Positions 1-5,653 of a DNA stretch of 5,653 nt are shown here, piece after piece. The notes under the pieces were generated by a model. It saw only the letters and a list, made by a program, of their open reading frames with translations. It did not search any database and was not told the DNA's origin. Position numbers and translations under genes: made by a program. This DNA comes from Chloroflexota bacterium. GTDB lineage: Bacteria > Chloroflexota > Dehalococcoidia > Lucifugimonadales > Australimonadaceae. The stretch lies in NCBI GenBank assembly GCA_027625205.1, contig JAQBVZ010000063.1, positions 1 to 5,653 of the forward strand, in the 5' to 3' direction. Position 1 is the stretch's first letter, and the number at the start of each line of letters is the position of its first letter.

Positions 1-1
1 T

Positions 2-3000
2 TCGCTCAAGGGTACGCCAAAGGGGCGGTTATACCCGCTGACTCGTGACGAATTGGTGGAGACAGTTGCTTTGGTGCGGGCCATCAATAGCGACAACCTG
101 GACACTCTACGCATCCCGCAATGGCCGTTGGACATCCTGGCACAGCAGATGGTGGCCACGTGTGTCAGCGAGGACTGGGATGAGGGTGACCTGTTTGACC
201 TCATGCGAAGGGCGTACCCGTATAAGGACCTTTCTCCAGAGCGCTATGAACAAGTAGTGACGATGCTTTCAGAGGGCGTAGCCAACAGGTGGGGACGCGG
301 TTCCGCGTTCTTGCACAGGGACGGCGTAAACGGCCGCTTGAAGGCGCGGCGTGGTGCGCGTATCGCGGCTATCACTGGCGGCGGCGCGATACCCGATACC
401 GCCGACTATTCAGTAGTCGCAGAGCCTGAAGGCACCTTTGTTGGAACGGTGAACGAGGACTTTGCCATTGAGAGCATGGCGGGGGATGTGTTCCTGATTG
501 GCAACACGCCATGGAAGATTCGCCGCGTTGAATCGAGCACCGTACGCGTGGAGTCCGCCATAGGACAGGCGCCCACCATCCCATTCTGGCTGGGAGAGGC
601 CCCCGGTAGGACGCGCGAGCTGTCTCTGGAGGCCTCAGACCTACGAGAGGCCATAGACCAGCGCTTGAGCACGCCTGACGCGGCTATACAGTGGCTGATG
701 TTGGACGTCAACGTGTCCCAGGAGGTCGCCACCCAGATTGTCGAATACATTATGGAGGGCAAGCGGGTGCTGGGCCTGGTGCCCACGGCAAGGCGCATTG
801 TGGCTGAGCGATTCTTTGATGAGGCGGGAGGCATGCAGTTGGTAATTCACTCCCCACTAGGGGCACGGATCAACCGGGCGTGGGGTCTGGCCTTGCGTAA
901 ACGCTTCTGCCGGACGTTCGATTTTGAGCTTCAGGCTTCCGCTACCGACGACGGCATTAACCTAGCCCTTGGACCGCAGCACTCCTTCCCTGTGGAGGAG
1001 ACGTTCAGGTACCTCACCTCTTCCACCGCGGAACCTGCGCTGCTTCAAGCGGTATTGGCATCGCCTGTGTTCAACACGCGCTGGCGGTGGGACGCAACAC
1101 GGTCGCTGGCGTTACTACGTCGAACCGGAGGCAAACGGGTGCCCACCAACATCCTGCGCATGAGGGCGGATGACCTACTGGCAGGGGTCTTCCCTGGGCA
1201 AGCTGCGTGCCAGGACAACCAGCCGGCCAATATGGACATAGAGCCGCCTGACCACCCGCTGGTCTTTGAGACGGTCAGGGATTGCCTTACTGAGGCCTTG
1301 GATATTGAAGGGCTGAAGGAGACGTTGCGGGCCATTGAGCAGGGTGAGATTGAGGTACACGGCCGCGACACGGTCCAGCCGTCGGTGTTCTCCCACCAGA
1401 TCCTCAACGCCATGCCCTACGCGTTCCTGGACGACGCCCCCTTGGAGGAGCGTCGCGCCCGCGCAGTGACGTTACGCCGTGCATTGCCCGACGATCCCAG
1501 CGACGTATCGGCGTTGGACTCGGAGGCGATTCGATTTGAGGCGGTCAACGCCTGGCCCACGGTCCGAGACCCCGACGAGCTTCACGATGCAATGCTGACG
1601 TTGGGCGTGGTGACGGAGCAGGAGGTGCGCGCGCGGGCAGATGACCCCAGCCGTTGGCGGGAATGGTTTGCCAGCCTTGTTGAGGCTGGCAGGGCTGTAC
1701 GGGTATATGTGAACGAAACTTCAGTGAATGAAGATTTCTGGGTGGCAACTGAGCGGCTGCCTTTGGTGTGTGCGGTATACCCAGAGACCAGGCTGGACCC
1801 AGAACCTCAGCAACTTGAAACAATCTTGGAGCAAGAAGAGGCGTTAGTTGAGTTGATGCGGGGCCGCTCATCTTGCATTGGCCCGTTTACGGTGGAAGAG
1901 ATGGCGCAGACCTTGCGTATGCCTGCTCCCCCGGTCAAAACGGCGATTATCCAACTGGAAGTGGAGGGGCTCCTCCTGCGCGGCCGCTTCCGCCCAATGG
2001 GGATGTCGCTAGAGGATGCGGGTGAGGAGTTCTGCGACCGGCGCATTCTGGCGCGCATTCACCACTGCACCATAAGCAAGCTGCGCCGGGAAATCCAGCC
2101 TGTGCCTGCGGCCACGTTCATTCGCTTCCTGCAGGAATCGCAGCACGCGACTCCAGGGACGCGACTTTCCGGTGAGGCGGGCGTCATAGAGGTGATAGAC
2201 CAGTTGCAGGGCTTTGAAGCCGCCGCTGTTGCGTGGGAGGAGCACATTCTTCCACAGCGGGTGGCAGACTACACCCCGTCCATGTTGGACCACCTCTGCT
2301 TCAGCGGCGAGGTTGTCTGGGGCCGTTTTGCGCGACGAGAGATTGGGGAGAGTGCAGGGTCTCCATTGTCAAAGCATGGCCCGGTAAGTCTGGCGCTGCG
2401 TGAGGACTTACCATTGTTGCTGGACAGCCCCGTCTCGGAAGACGGTGGCGTGCCGGAGTTGACTGGCGCCGCTGGAGAGGTGCTGGAGTACCTCAGCGCT
2501 CATGGCGCTTCTTTTGTACCGGACATTGCCGGTGGGACACACCGATTGGCCTACGAAGTTGAGGAGGCGCTGTGGCAACTTGTAGCCGCTGGCCTGGTTA
2601 CTGCTGATGGCTTCAGCGCGCTGCGTGGACTGGTGAGTGGCCTCAAGAAACGAGTGCAACGTTCCTCCCGGTTCCAGCGGGGGCCACGGCAACGGATTTT
2701 CTCCAGCCGCTGGTCGCTTTTACAGTCCGGCGCTCCCAGGAATGATGTGCCGGAGGCAAGGGCGGCCCAACTTCTACGACGCTATGGTGTGGTGATACCG
2801 GAATTATTGGCCAGGGAGCCAATGGCGGGCTCTTGGCGGCCACTAGTGCAAGTGTTCAGGAGGGCAGAGGCGCGCGGAGAGCTTCGCGGTGGTCGCTTCC
2901 TGGCGGGATTCGTTGGTGAACAGTATGCCTTGCCGGAAGCGGTGGACATGCTTAGGGCGCTGCGTAAGCGCGAGGCGTCTGGCGAGGAGGTGCACTTCTC

Positions 3001-3166
3001 TGCTTGTGACCCGTTAAACCTGGCAGGCATCCTAACGCCGGTGCCCCGTGTCACGGCCGTACTGGGCAATTCAGTAGTCTTCAAAGATGGTGTACCCGTG
3101 GGTGGAGTTGGCTTTGCGACTAGGGCAGAGATCGGCCAACAGGAACCAGCCTCTCGCCAAGCATAA
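2..3166 (+). CDS. lhr: Lhr-family large ATP-dependent DNA helicase, 5'-truncated by the window edge
   Basis: This is the C-terminal ~1054 residues of an Lhr (large helicase-related) protein. The frame is open to the left edge and the first whole codon is at base 2. The TTG at 53 lies inside conserved sequence (YPLTRDELVE), so it is not the start. The RecA motor domains with Walker A and DEAH motifs must lie upstream. If the family's usual ~1500 residues apply, about 420 are missing. Visible segments: a DEAD/H-associated beta-barrel region with AAITGGGAIPDT (~362-400), VGTVNEDFAIESMAGDVF (~440-493) and PFWLGEAPGRT (~581-613), then a helical region to ~1620. The Lhr C-terminal domain follows, with a clear winged helix at ~1874-1993 and a terminal SACDPLNLAGILTP block at ~2999-3040. 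Family knowledge: Lhr proteins are 3'-to-5' ssDNA-dependent ATPases and helicases in DNA repair, and the E. coli C-terminal domain has uracil-DNA glycosylase activity. I could not place the catalytic aspartate of that activity here. The visible part has no frameshift. Confidence 0.95.
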   Translation, partial: SLKGTPKGRLYPLTRDELVETVALVRAINSDNLDTLRIPQWPLDILAQQMVATCVSEDWDEGDLFDLMRRAYPYKDLSPERYEQVVTMLSEGVANRWGRGSAFLHRDGVNGRLKARRGARIAAITGGGAIPDTADYSVVAEPEGTFVGTVNEDFAIESMAGDVFLIGNTPWKIRRVESSTVRVESAIGQAPTIPFWLGEAPGRTRELSLEASDLREAIDQRLSTPDAAIQWLMLDVNVSQEVATQIVEYIMEGKRVLGLVPTARRIVAERFFDEAGGMQLVIHSPLGARINRAWGLALRKRFCRTFDFELQASATDDGINLALGPQHSFPVEETFRYLTSSTAEPALLQAVLASPVFNTRWRWDATRSLALLRRTGGKRVPTNILRMRADDLLAGVFPGQAACQDNQPANMDIEPPDHPLVFETVRDCLTEALDIEGLKETLRAIEQGEIEVHGRDTVQPSVFSHQILNAMPYAFLDDAPLEERRARAVTLRRALPDDPSDVSALDSEAIRFEAVNAWPTVRDPDELHDAMLTLGVVTEQEVRARADDPSRWREWFASLVEAGRAVRVYVNETSVNEDFWVATERLPLVCAVYPETRLDPEPQQLETILEQEEALVELMRGRSSCIGPFTVEEMAQTLRMPAPPVKTAIIQLEVEGLLLRGRFRPMGMSLEDAGEEFCDRRILARIHHCTISKLRREIQPVPAATFIRFLQESQHATPGTRLSGEAGVIEVIDQLQGFEAAAVAWEEHILPQRVADYTPSMLDHLCFSGEVVWGRFARREIGESAGSPLSKHGPVSLALREDLPLLLDSPVSEDGGVPELTGAAGEVLEYLSAHGASFVPDIAGGTHRLAYEVEEALWQLVAAGLVTADGFSALRGLVSGLKKRVQRSSRFQRGPRQRIFSSRWSLLQSGAPRNDVPEARAAQLLRRYGVVIPELLAREPMAGSWRPLVQVFRRAEARGELRGGRFLAGFVGEQYALPEAVDMLRALRKREASGEEVHFSACDPLNLAGILTPVPRVTAVLGNSVVFKDGVPVGGVGFATRAEIGQQEPASRQA
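1669..1691. repeat. Perfect 9-bp inverted repeat inside lhr
   Basis: TGCCAGCCT (1669-1677) and AGGCTGGCA (1683-1691) are exact reverse complements around a 5-nt loop, TTGTTG less its first T. The repeat lies in codons for a helical ASLVEAGRA segment of Lhr. No T-run follows, so termination is not suggested. By rough reckoning one such repeat in a window this size is mildly uncommon, and chance plus codon choice is the simplest explanation. Confidence 0.5.
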
Positions 3167-3181
3167 GCACGTCCCCGTGCT
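3166..3181 (+). terminator. Small hairpin at the lhr stop, possible weak terminator
   Basis: The arms AGCACG (3166-3171) and CGTGCT (3176-3181) form a perfect 6-bp stem with a TCCC loop, starting on the last base of the lhr stop codon. No T-run follows (CTAGGG), so it does not fit a classic intrinsic terminator. It could be an RNA 3'-end stabilising structure, or chance. A second, imperfect stem (TCCTA at 3222-3226 with TAGGA at 3242-3246) lies downstream and also lacks a T-run. Confidence 0.3.
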
Positions 3182-3255
3182 CTAGGGCATCGTTCATTCC
3201 ACGCAAGTGTCTCCATGCACGTCCTAGCGCTCACGAGCACTTAGGATGGTTTCCG

Positions 3256-3284
3256 TTGACATGCCACCGCCCTGCCGACACAAT
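3256..3284 (+). promoter_or_regulatory. Putative sigma70-type promoter for the thiolase gene
   Basis: A perfect -35 hexamer TTGACA (3256-3261) is followed, after exactly 17 bp, by CACAAT (3279-3284). CACAAT matches the TATAAT consensus at four of six positions, including the key second A and last T. Transcription would begin near 3291, giving a leader of about 80 nt before the ATG at 3373. It lies in the 206-bp gap after lhr, which suggests that the thiolase is transcribed separately from lhr. The call rests on consensus matching only. Confidence 0.5.
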
Positions 3285-3360
3285 GACAGAGTTCGTGGCG
3301 CAAACTTCATCAGCTTGATTTCTGGGTAGCCACCAGGCCTGCCCTGCGTGAGCAGAATAA

Positions 3361-3367
3361 AGAGGTG
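3361..3367 (+). promoter_or_regulatory. Shine-Dalgarno sequence of the thiolase gene
   Basis: AGAGGTG lies five bases before the ATG at 3373. GAGGTG is complementary to the CACCTC core of the 16S rRNA 3' end. Its position supports 3373 as the start, and the encoded N-terminus (VIVGGTRTPIGKFGG) is where thiolases normally begin. Confidence 0.8.
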
Positions 3368-3372
3368 TCGGT

Positions 3373-4557
3373 ATGGGTAACGTTGTAATCGTTGGCGGGA
3401 CGCGGACTCCTATAGGGAAGTTTGGCGGCAGCTTTAAGGACATGCAGGCTTCAGACCTGGGCGCCGTTGCCATCAAGGCGCTGATTGAACGCACTGGCAT
3501 CGACCCTAATTTGATTGATGAAGTCATCATGGGAAACGTTATCCAGGCGGCAGAGACCGGCTATTCAGCTCGTCGTGCAATGCTTGCGGCCGGACTTCCT
3601 GAGAGCACGACAGCGATTACGGTGAACAGGGCCTGCTCATCTGGGCTGGAGGCCATCAATATGGCCGTCATGGCTGTGATGACTGGAGAGGCTGAGGTGG
3701 TGGTGGCTGGCGGCAATGAGAGCATGAGCGGTGTCCCCTACCTGATGCCAGGCATCAGGTTCCAGGGCCTCCGTATGGGAGACTACACGGCAGTGGACGC
3801 GCTTACGCAGGGCCTGAGTTGCCCTATCTATGACTATCACATGGGCGTGACGGCTGAGAACGTGGCCGAACGGTACGAGGTAAGCAGAGAGGCCCAAGAT
3901 GAGCTTGCGGTGCTCAGCCACCAGCGCGCCATCACTGCGCAGAAGGAAGGCCGTTTCAGTAACCAAATCGCTCCGGTATCAGTGGCGCAGCGCAGAGGAG
4001 ACCCCGTTGTGGTGACGGAGGATGAGCACCCGCGCGCTGATACAACCATGGCCACGCTGGGTAAGCTCAACACGGTGTTCAAGCAGGGCGGCACGGTGAC
4101 AGCAGGCAATTCTGCTGGCATCAATGACGCCGCCGCTGCTGTACTGGTGATGTCGGAAGAGCGGGCTGAGGCTGAGGGCTTGAAGCCTCGGCTACGGTGG
4201 ATTGGCCGTGGCGTTGCAGGCGTGGACCCGGCGTACATGGGAATTGGGCCTGTGCCGGCGGTGAAGAAGGCGTTGAGCCGCACTAACCTCTCCTTGGATG
4301 ATATGGACATCATTGAACTCAACGAGGCCTTTGCGGCCCAGGCGCTGGCGGTGATTCGAGAGCTTGGGATGGACATAGAACGCACGAACGTAAATGGCAG
4401 CGGCATTTCATTGGGGCACCCTGTAGGGGCCACGGGCGCCATTATGACCGTAAAGCTCATGGAAGAACTAACTCGTTCTGATGGTCAGTACGGCATGGTG
4501 ACCATGTGCATAGGCGGCGGCCAAGGCGCGGCCACTATCTTTGAGCGGTTAAACTAG
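3373..4557 (+). CDS. Thiolase, acetyl-CoA C-acetyltransferase type
   Basis: This enzyme joins two acetyl-CoA into acetoacetyl-CoA plus CoA, or cleaves acetoacetyl-CoA in the reverse direction, in the cytoplasm. At 394 residues it has the usual thiolase length. The N-terminal thiolase domain covers about residues 4-262 and the C-terminal domain about 271-392. Catalytic features are all present: nucleophilic Cys88 in NRACSSGLEAI, Asn317 in NEAFAAQ, His349 in SLGHPVGATG, and the acid/base Cys379 in CIGGGQGAA. GGNESMSGVPY (113-123) and HMGVTAENVAERY (156-168) resemble short-chain biosynthetic/degradative thiolases. The block before the active histidine reads NGSGIS rather than the NGGAIA of the classical Zoogloea/PhaA enzyme, which marks a different subgroup. 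An acetoacetate-CoA ligase gene follows 79 bp downstream, favouring acetoacetyl-CoA as the substrate. A broader 3-ketoacyl-CoA specificity cannot be excluded, so no symbol (atoB, phaA, thl) is assigned. The start is supported by an upstream Shine-Dalgarno and a promoter-like sequence. Confidence 0.96.
   Translation: MGNVVIVGGTRTPIGKFGGSFKDMQASDLGAVAIKALIERTGIDPNLIDEVIMGNVIQAAETGYSARRAMLAAGLPESTTAITVNRACSSGLEAINMAVMAVMTGEAEVVVAGGNESMSGVPYLMPGIRFQGLRMGDYTAVDALTQGLSCPIYDYHMGVTAENVAERYEVSREAQDELAVLSHQRAITAQKEGRFSNQIAPVSVAQRRGDPVVVTEDEHPRADTTMATLGKLNTVFKQGGTVTAGNSAGINDAAAAVLVMSEERAEAEGLKPRLRWIGRGVAGVDPAYMGIGPVPAVKKALSRTNLSLDDMDIIELNEAFAAQALAVIRELGMDIERTNVNGSGISLGHPVGATGAIMTVKLMEELTRSDGQYGMVTMCIGGGQGAATIFERLN
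3740..3760. repeat. 21-bp near-perfect palindrome inside the thiolase gene
   Basis: ACCTGATGCC (3740-3749) and GGCATCAGGT (3751-3760) are exact reverse complements with a single A between them. The codons covered encode the YLMPGIR stretch after GGNESMSGVP. In RNA it could fold as a 9-bp stem with a CAG loop. As DNA it has the form of a dimeric-regulator site. No function is shown, and coding constraint may explain it. Confidence 0.5.
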
Positions 4558-4577
4558 TACAAGAAGCCTGCGGTAAC

Positions 4578-4617
4578 GGCCATCCATCACTTGCTGAAAG
4601 CAGGGGGGATGGCCTTT
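4578..4617 (+). terminator. Intergenic stem-loop between thiolase and ligase genes, terminator or attenuator-like
   Basis: GGCCATCC (4578-4585) pairs perfectly with GGATGGCC (4607-4614). Inside the loop, CTTGCT (4590-4595) pairs with AGCAGG (4599-4604), with one T-G wobble and a GAA tip, giving a two-tier hairpin. A short TTT (4615-4617) follows, then CGC, so the U-tract is weak. The structure starts 20 bases after the thiolase stop and ends 7 bases before the next Shine-Dalgarno. It may be a partial terminator, or a processing or stability element that sets different expression of the two genes. Confidence 0.55.
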
Positions 4618-4621
4618 CGCT

Positions 4622-4627
4622 GGGAGG
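4622..4627 (+). promoter_or_regulatory. Shine-Dalgarno sequence of the acetoacetate-CoA ligase gene
   Basis: GGGAGG is followed by nine bases and the ATG at 4637. It contains the GGAGG core complementary to the 16S rRNA tail. It decides the start of a gene that is open at its 3' end in this window. Confidence 0.8.
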
Positions 4628-4636
4628 CAACAGTCA

Positions 4637-5653
4637 ATGCAACAACAGCCAGAGTTCCCGCCCGTGGCGGAAGGCACTCTCCTGTGGGAGCCATCCGCTG
4701 AGCGAATAGCAAAGAGCAACCTCAGCCGCTACACGCAATGGCTGGGTGAGACTCGTGGGCTGAGCTTTGATTCCTACGATGCGTTGTGGCAATGGTCTGT
4801 GGTGGACCTGGAGGCCTTCTGGGCCTCCATTTGGGACTATTTCCAGATCAAGACCCATGCCCCGTACACCCAAGTGCTCGACAAACGTCAGGTTGAAGGC
4901 GCCAAGTGGTTTGTTGGCGCTGAGCTCAACTACGCTGAACATGCCCTGCGTCGACGGGATGATCATTTAGCAGTGGTGTATGGCTCAGAGGACAGCTCAC
5001 CGACGTACATGACGTATGCAGAGCTTTGGGGCCGTACCGCAGAGGCGGCTGCTGGCCTCAGAGCGCTGGGCGTGCAACGCGGCGACAAGGTTGTCGCTTA
5101 CATGCCCAACATCCCAGAGACGTTGGTTGCCTTCTTAGCCACGGCAAGCATTGGCGCCGTGTGGTCAAGTTGCCCACCAGAGTTTGGCATTTCCAGCGTG
5201 GTGGACCGCTTCCAACAGCTTCAACCTAAGGTACTGTTGGCGGTGGACGGCTACCGGTATGCAGGCAAGTCCTTCGACTCGATACCATCTGTGCGGGATA
5301 TTCAGAGCCAACTGCCAACATTGGAGACCACAGTGGTCCTCCCGTGCCTGGATGGGCACGCTAGCGTGAGCGGCCTAGTCAACGCCAAGCTGTGGGATGA
5401 CGTTCTGGTTACGGGGCAGGAATTAATCTTTGAGCCGGTACCTTTTGACCACCCGTTGTGGGTGCTGTATTCCTCAGGGACCACGGGCGCGCCCAAGGCC
5501 ATAGTGCAAGGACATGGCGGCATTCTGATCGAACATTTGAAGGCCCACGCGCTTCATCTGGACCTCACGGAAAACGACCGTTTTTTCTGGTTCACTACGA
5601 CGGGCTGGATGATGTGGAATTACATCATCAGTGGGTTGCTCCACGGGTCAGCG
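4637..5653 (+). CDS. Acetoacetate-CoA ligase (acetoacetyl-CoA synthetase), 3'-truncated by the window edge
   Basis: The frame from ATG 4637 runs without a stop for 339 codons to the last base, about half of the ~650 residues usual for this family. The enzyme activates acetoacetate with ATP to an acyl-adenylate and transfers it to CoA in the cytoplasm. An ACAS_N-type cap is visible in FWASIWDYFQI (61-71) and WFVGAELNYAEHAL (91-104), and the AMP-binding domain starts near residue 110. VWSSCPPEFG (175-184) and the DRFQQLQPKVLLAVDGYRY stretch (190-208) are characteristic of acetoacetyl-CoA synthetases rather than acetyl-CoA synthetases. The ATP-binding P-loop is YSSGTTGAPK (278-287), followed by IVQGHGGILIEHLKAH and by TTTGWMMWNY (320-329). 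The lysine needed for adenylation, near the C-terminus in this superfamily, lies beyond the edge. The upstream thiolase makes or uses its product, so the two genes likely act together in acetoacetate use. Most family members read WSSCSPDFG where this one has P and E. Confidence 0.95.
   Translation, partial: MQQQPEFPPVAEGTLLWEPSAERIAKSNLSRYTQWLGETRGLSFDSYDALWQWSVVDLEAFWASIWDYFQIKTHAPYTQVLDKRQVEGAKWFVGAELNYAEHALRRRDDHLAVVYGSEDSSPTYMTYAELWGRTAEAAAGLRALGVQRGDKVVAYMPNIPETLVAFLATASIGAVWSSCPPEFGISSVVDRFQQLQPKVLLAVDGYRYAGKSFDSIPSVRDIQSQLPTLETTVVLPCLDGHASVSGLVNAKLWDDVLVTGQELIFEPVPFDHPLWVLYSSGTTGAPKAIVQGHGGILIEHLKAHALHLDLTENDRFFWFTTTGWMMWNYIISGLLHGSA

Noticed and set aside
53..55. TTG as the start codon of the Lhr reading frame
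   Set aside because: The same frame is open to base 2 and encodes conserved Lhr sequence upstream (GRLYPLTRDE), so the gene enters from outside the window.
2782..3240. 152-codon minus-strand open frame spanning the lhr end and the gap
   Set aside because: Most of it is antisense to conserved Lhr sequence, and the product shows no recognisable domain.
3231..3530. 99-codon minus-strand open frame across the promoter gap and the thiolase start
   Set aside because: It overlaps the conserved thiolase N-terminus antisense, and the product resembles no known family.
3651..3666. 6-bp inverted repeat GGCCAT/ATGGCC in the thiolase gene
   Set aside because: Short arms in coding sequence near the conserved active-site region; chance is sufficient.
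3837..4460. 207-codon open frame on the minus strand opposite the thiolase gene
   Set aside because: It lies wholly antisense to a well-supported thiolase. Its low-complexity Ser/Ala/Pro composition is typical of a codon-bias shadow, and no family is recognisable.
5343..5360. 6-bp inverted repeat CGTGCC/GGCACG in the ligase gene
   Set aside because: Short arms within coding sequence and no T-run; expected by chance.
5357..5368. Perfect 12-bp palindrome CACGCTAGCGTG in the ligase gene
   Set aside because: About one such 12-bp palindrome is expected by chance in a sequence this long, and it lies in coding sequence.

Overview
The window reads as ordinary bacterial chromosome of moderately high GC, judged by eye. 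All three genes lie on the + strand: the 3' two-thirds of a large Lhr-family helicase, a complete thiolase, and the 5' half of an acetoacetate-CoA ligase. Intergenic gaps are short, Shine-Dalgarno sequences match the bacterial consensus, and one gap has a sigma70-like promoter candidate. There is no sign of phage, IS element, CRISPR array, tRNA or rRNA. The host cannot be placed with confidence. A bacterium that carries full-length Lhr and oxidises short-chain acids, such as a member of Chloroflexota or Actinomycetota, is a guess only.

Region 1 (start to 3166) encodes an Lhr protein already in progress at the left edge. The RecA helicase motors lie upstream, outside the window. What is visible is the end of the helicase core (the DEAD/H-associated segment with its beta-barrel) and the long C-terminal domain built of winged-helix repeats. 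A 206-bp gap follows (3167-3372). It holds a small hairpin just after the lhr stop, a promoter-like TTGACA/CACAAT pair with 17-bp spacing, and a Shine-Dalgarno sequence.

Region 2 (3373-4557) is a 394-residue acetyl-CoA acetyltransferase-type thiolase with all catalytic motifs intact. A 79-bp gap follows, containing a strong stem-loop that ends 7 nt before the next Shine-Dalgarno. Region 3 (4637 to the right edge) is the first 339 codons of an acetoacetyl-CoA synthetase of the acyl-adenylate-forming family. It is open at the window edge.

The last two genes make a coherent metabolic pair. The ligase activates acetoacetate to acetoacetyl-CoA with ATP, and the thiolase cleaves that to two acetyl-CoA, or runs in reverse. 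This fits ketone-body or polyhydroxybutyrate-derived acetoacetate use. Lhr appears unrelated in function and is probably a separate transcription unit.

I found no credible evidence of a previously undescribed system. The most noticeable unexplained structures are a 21-bp near-perfect palindrome inside the thiolase gene, a 9-bp perfect stem-loop inside lhr, and the intergenic hairpin between the thiolase and ligase genes.
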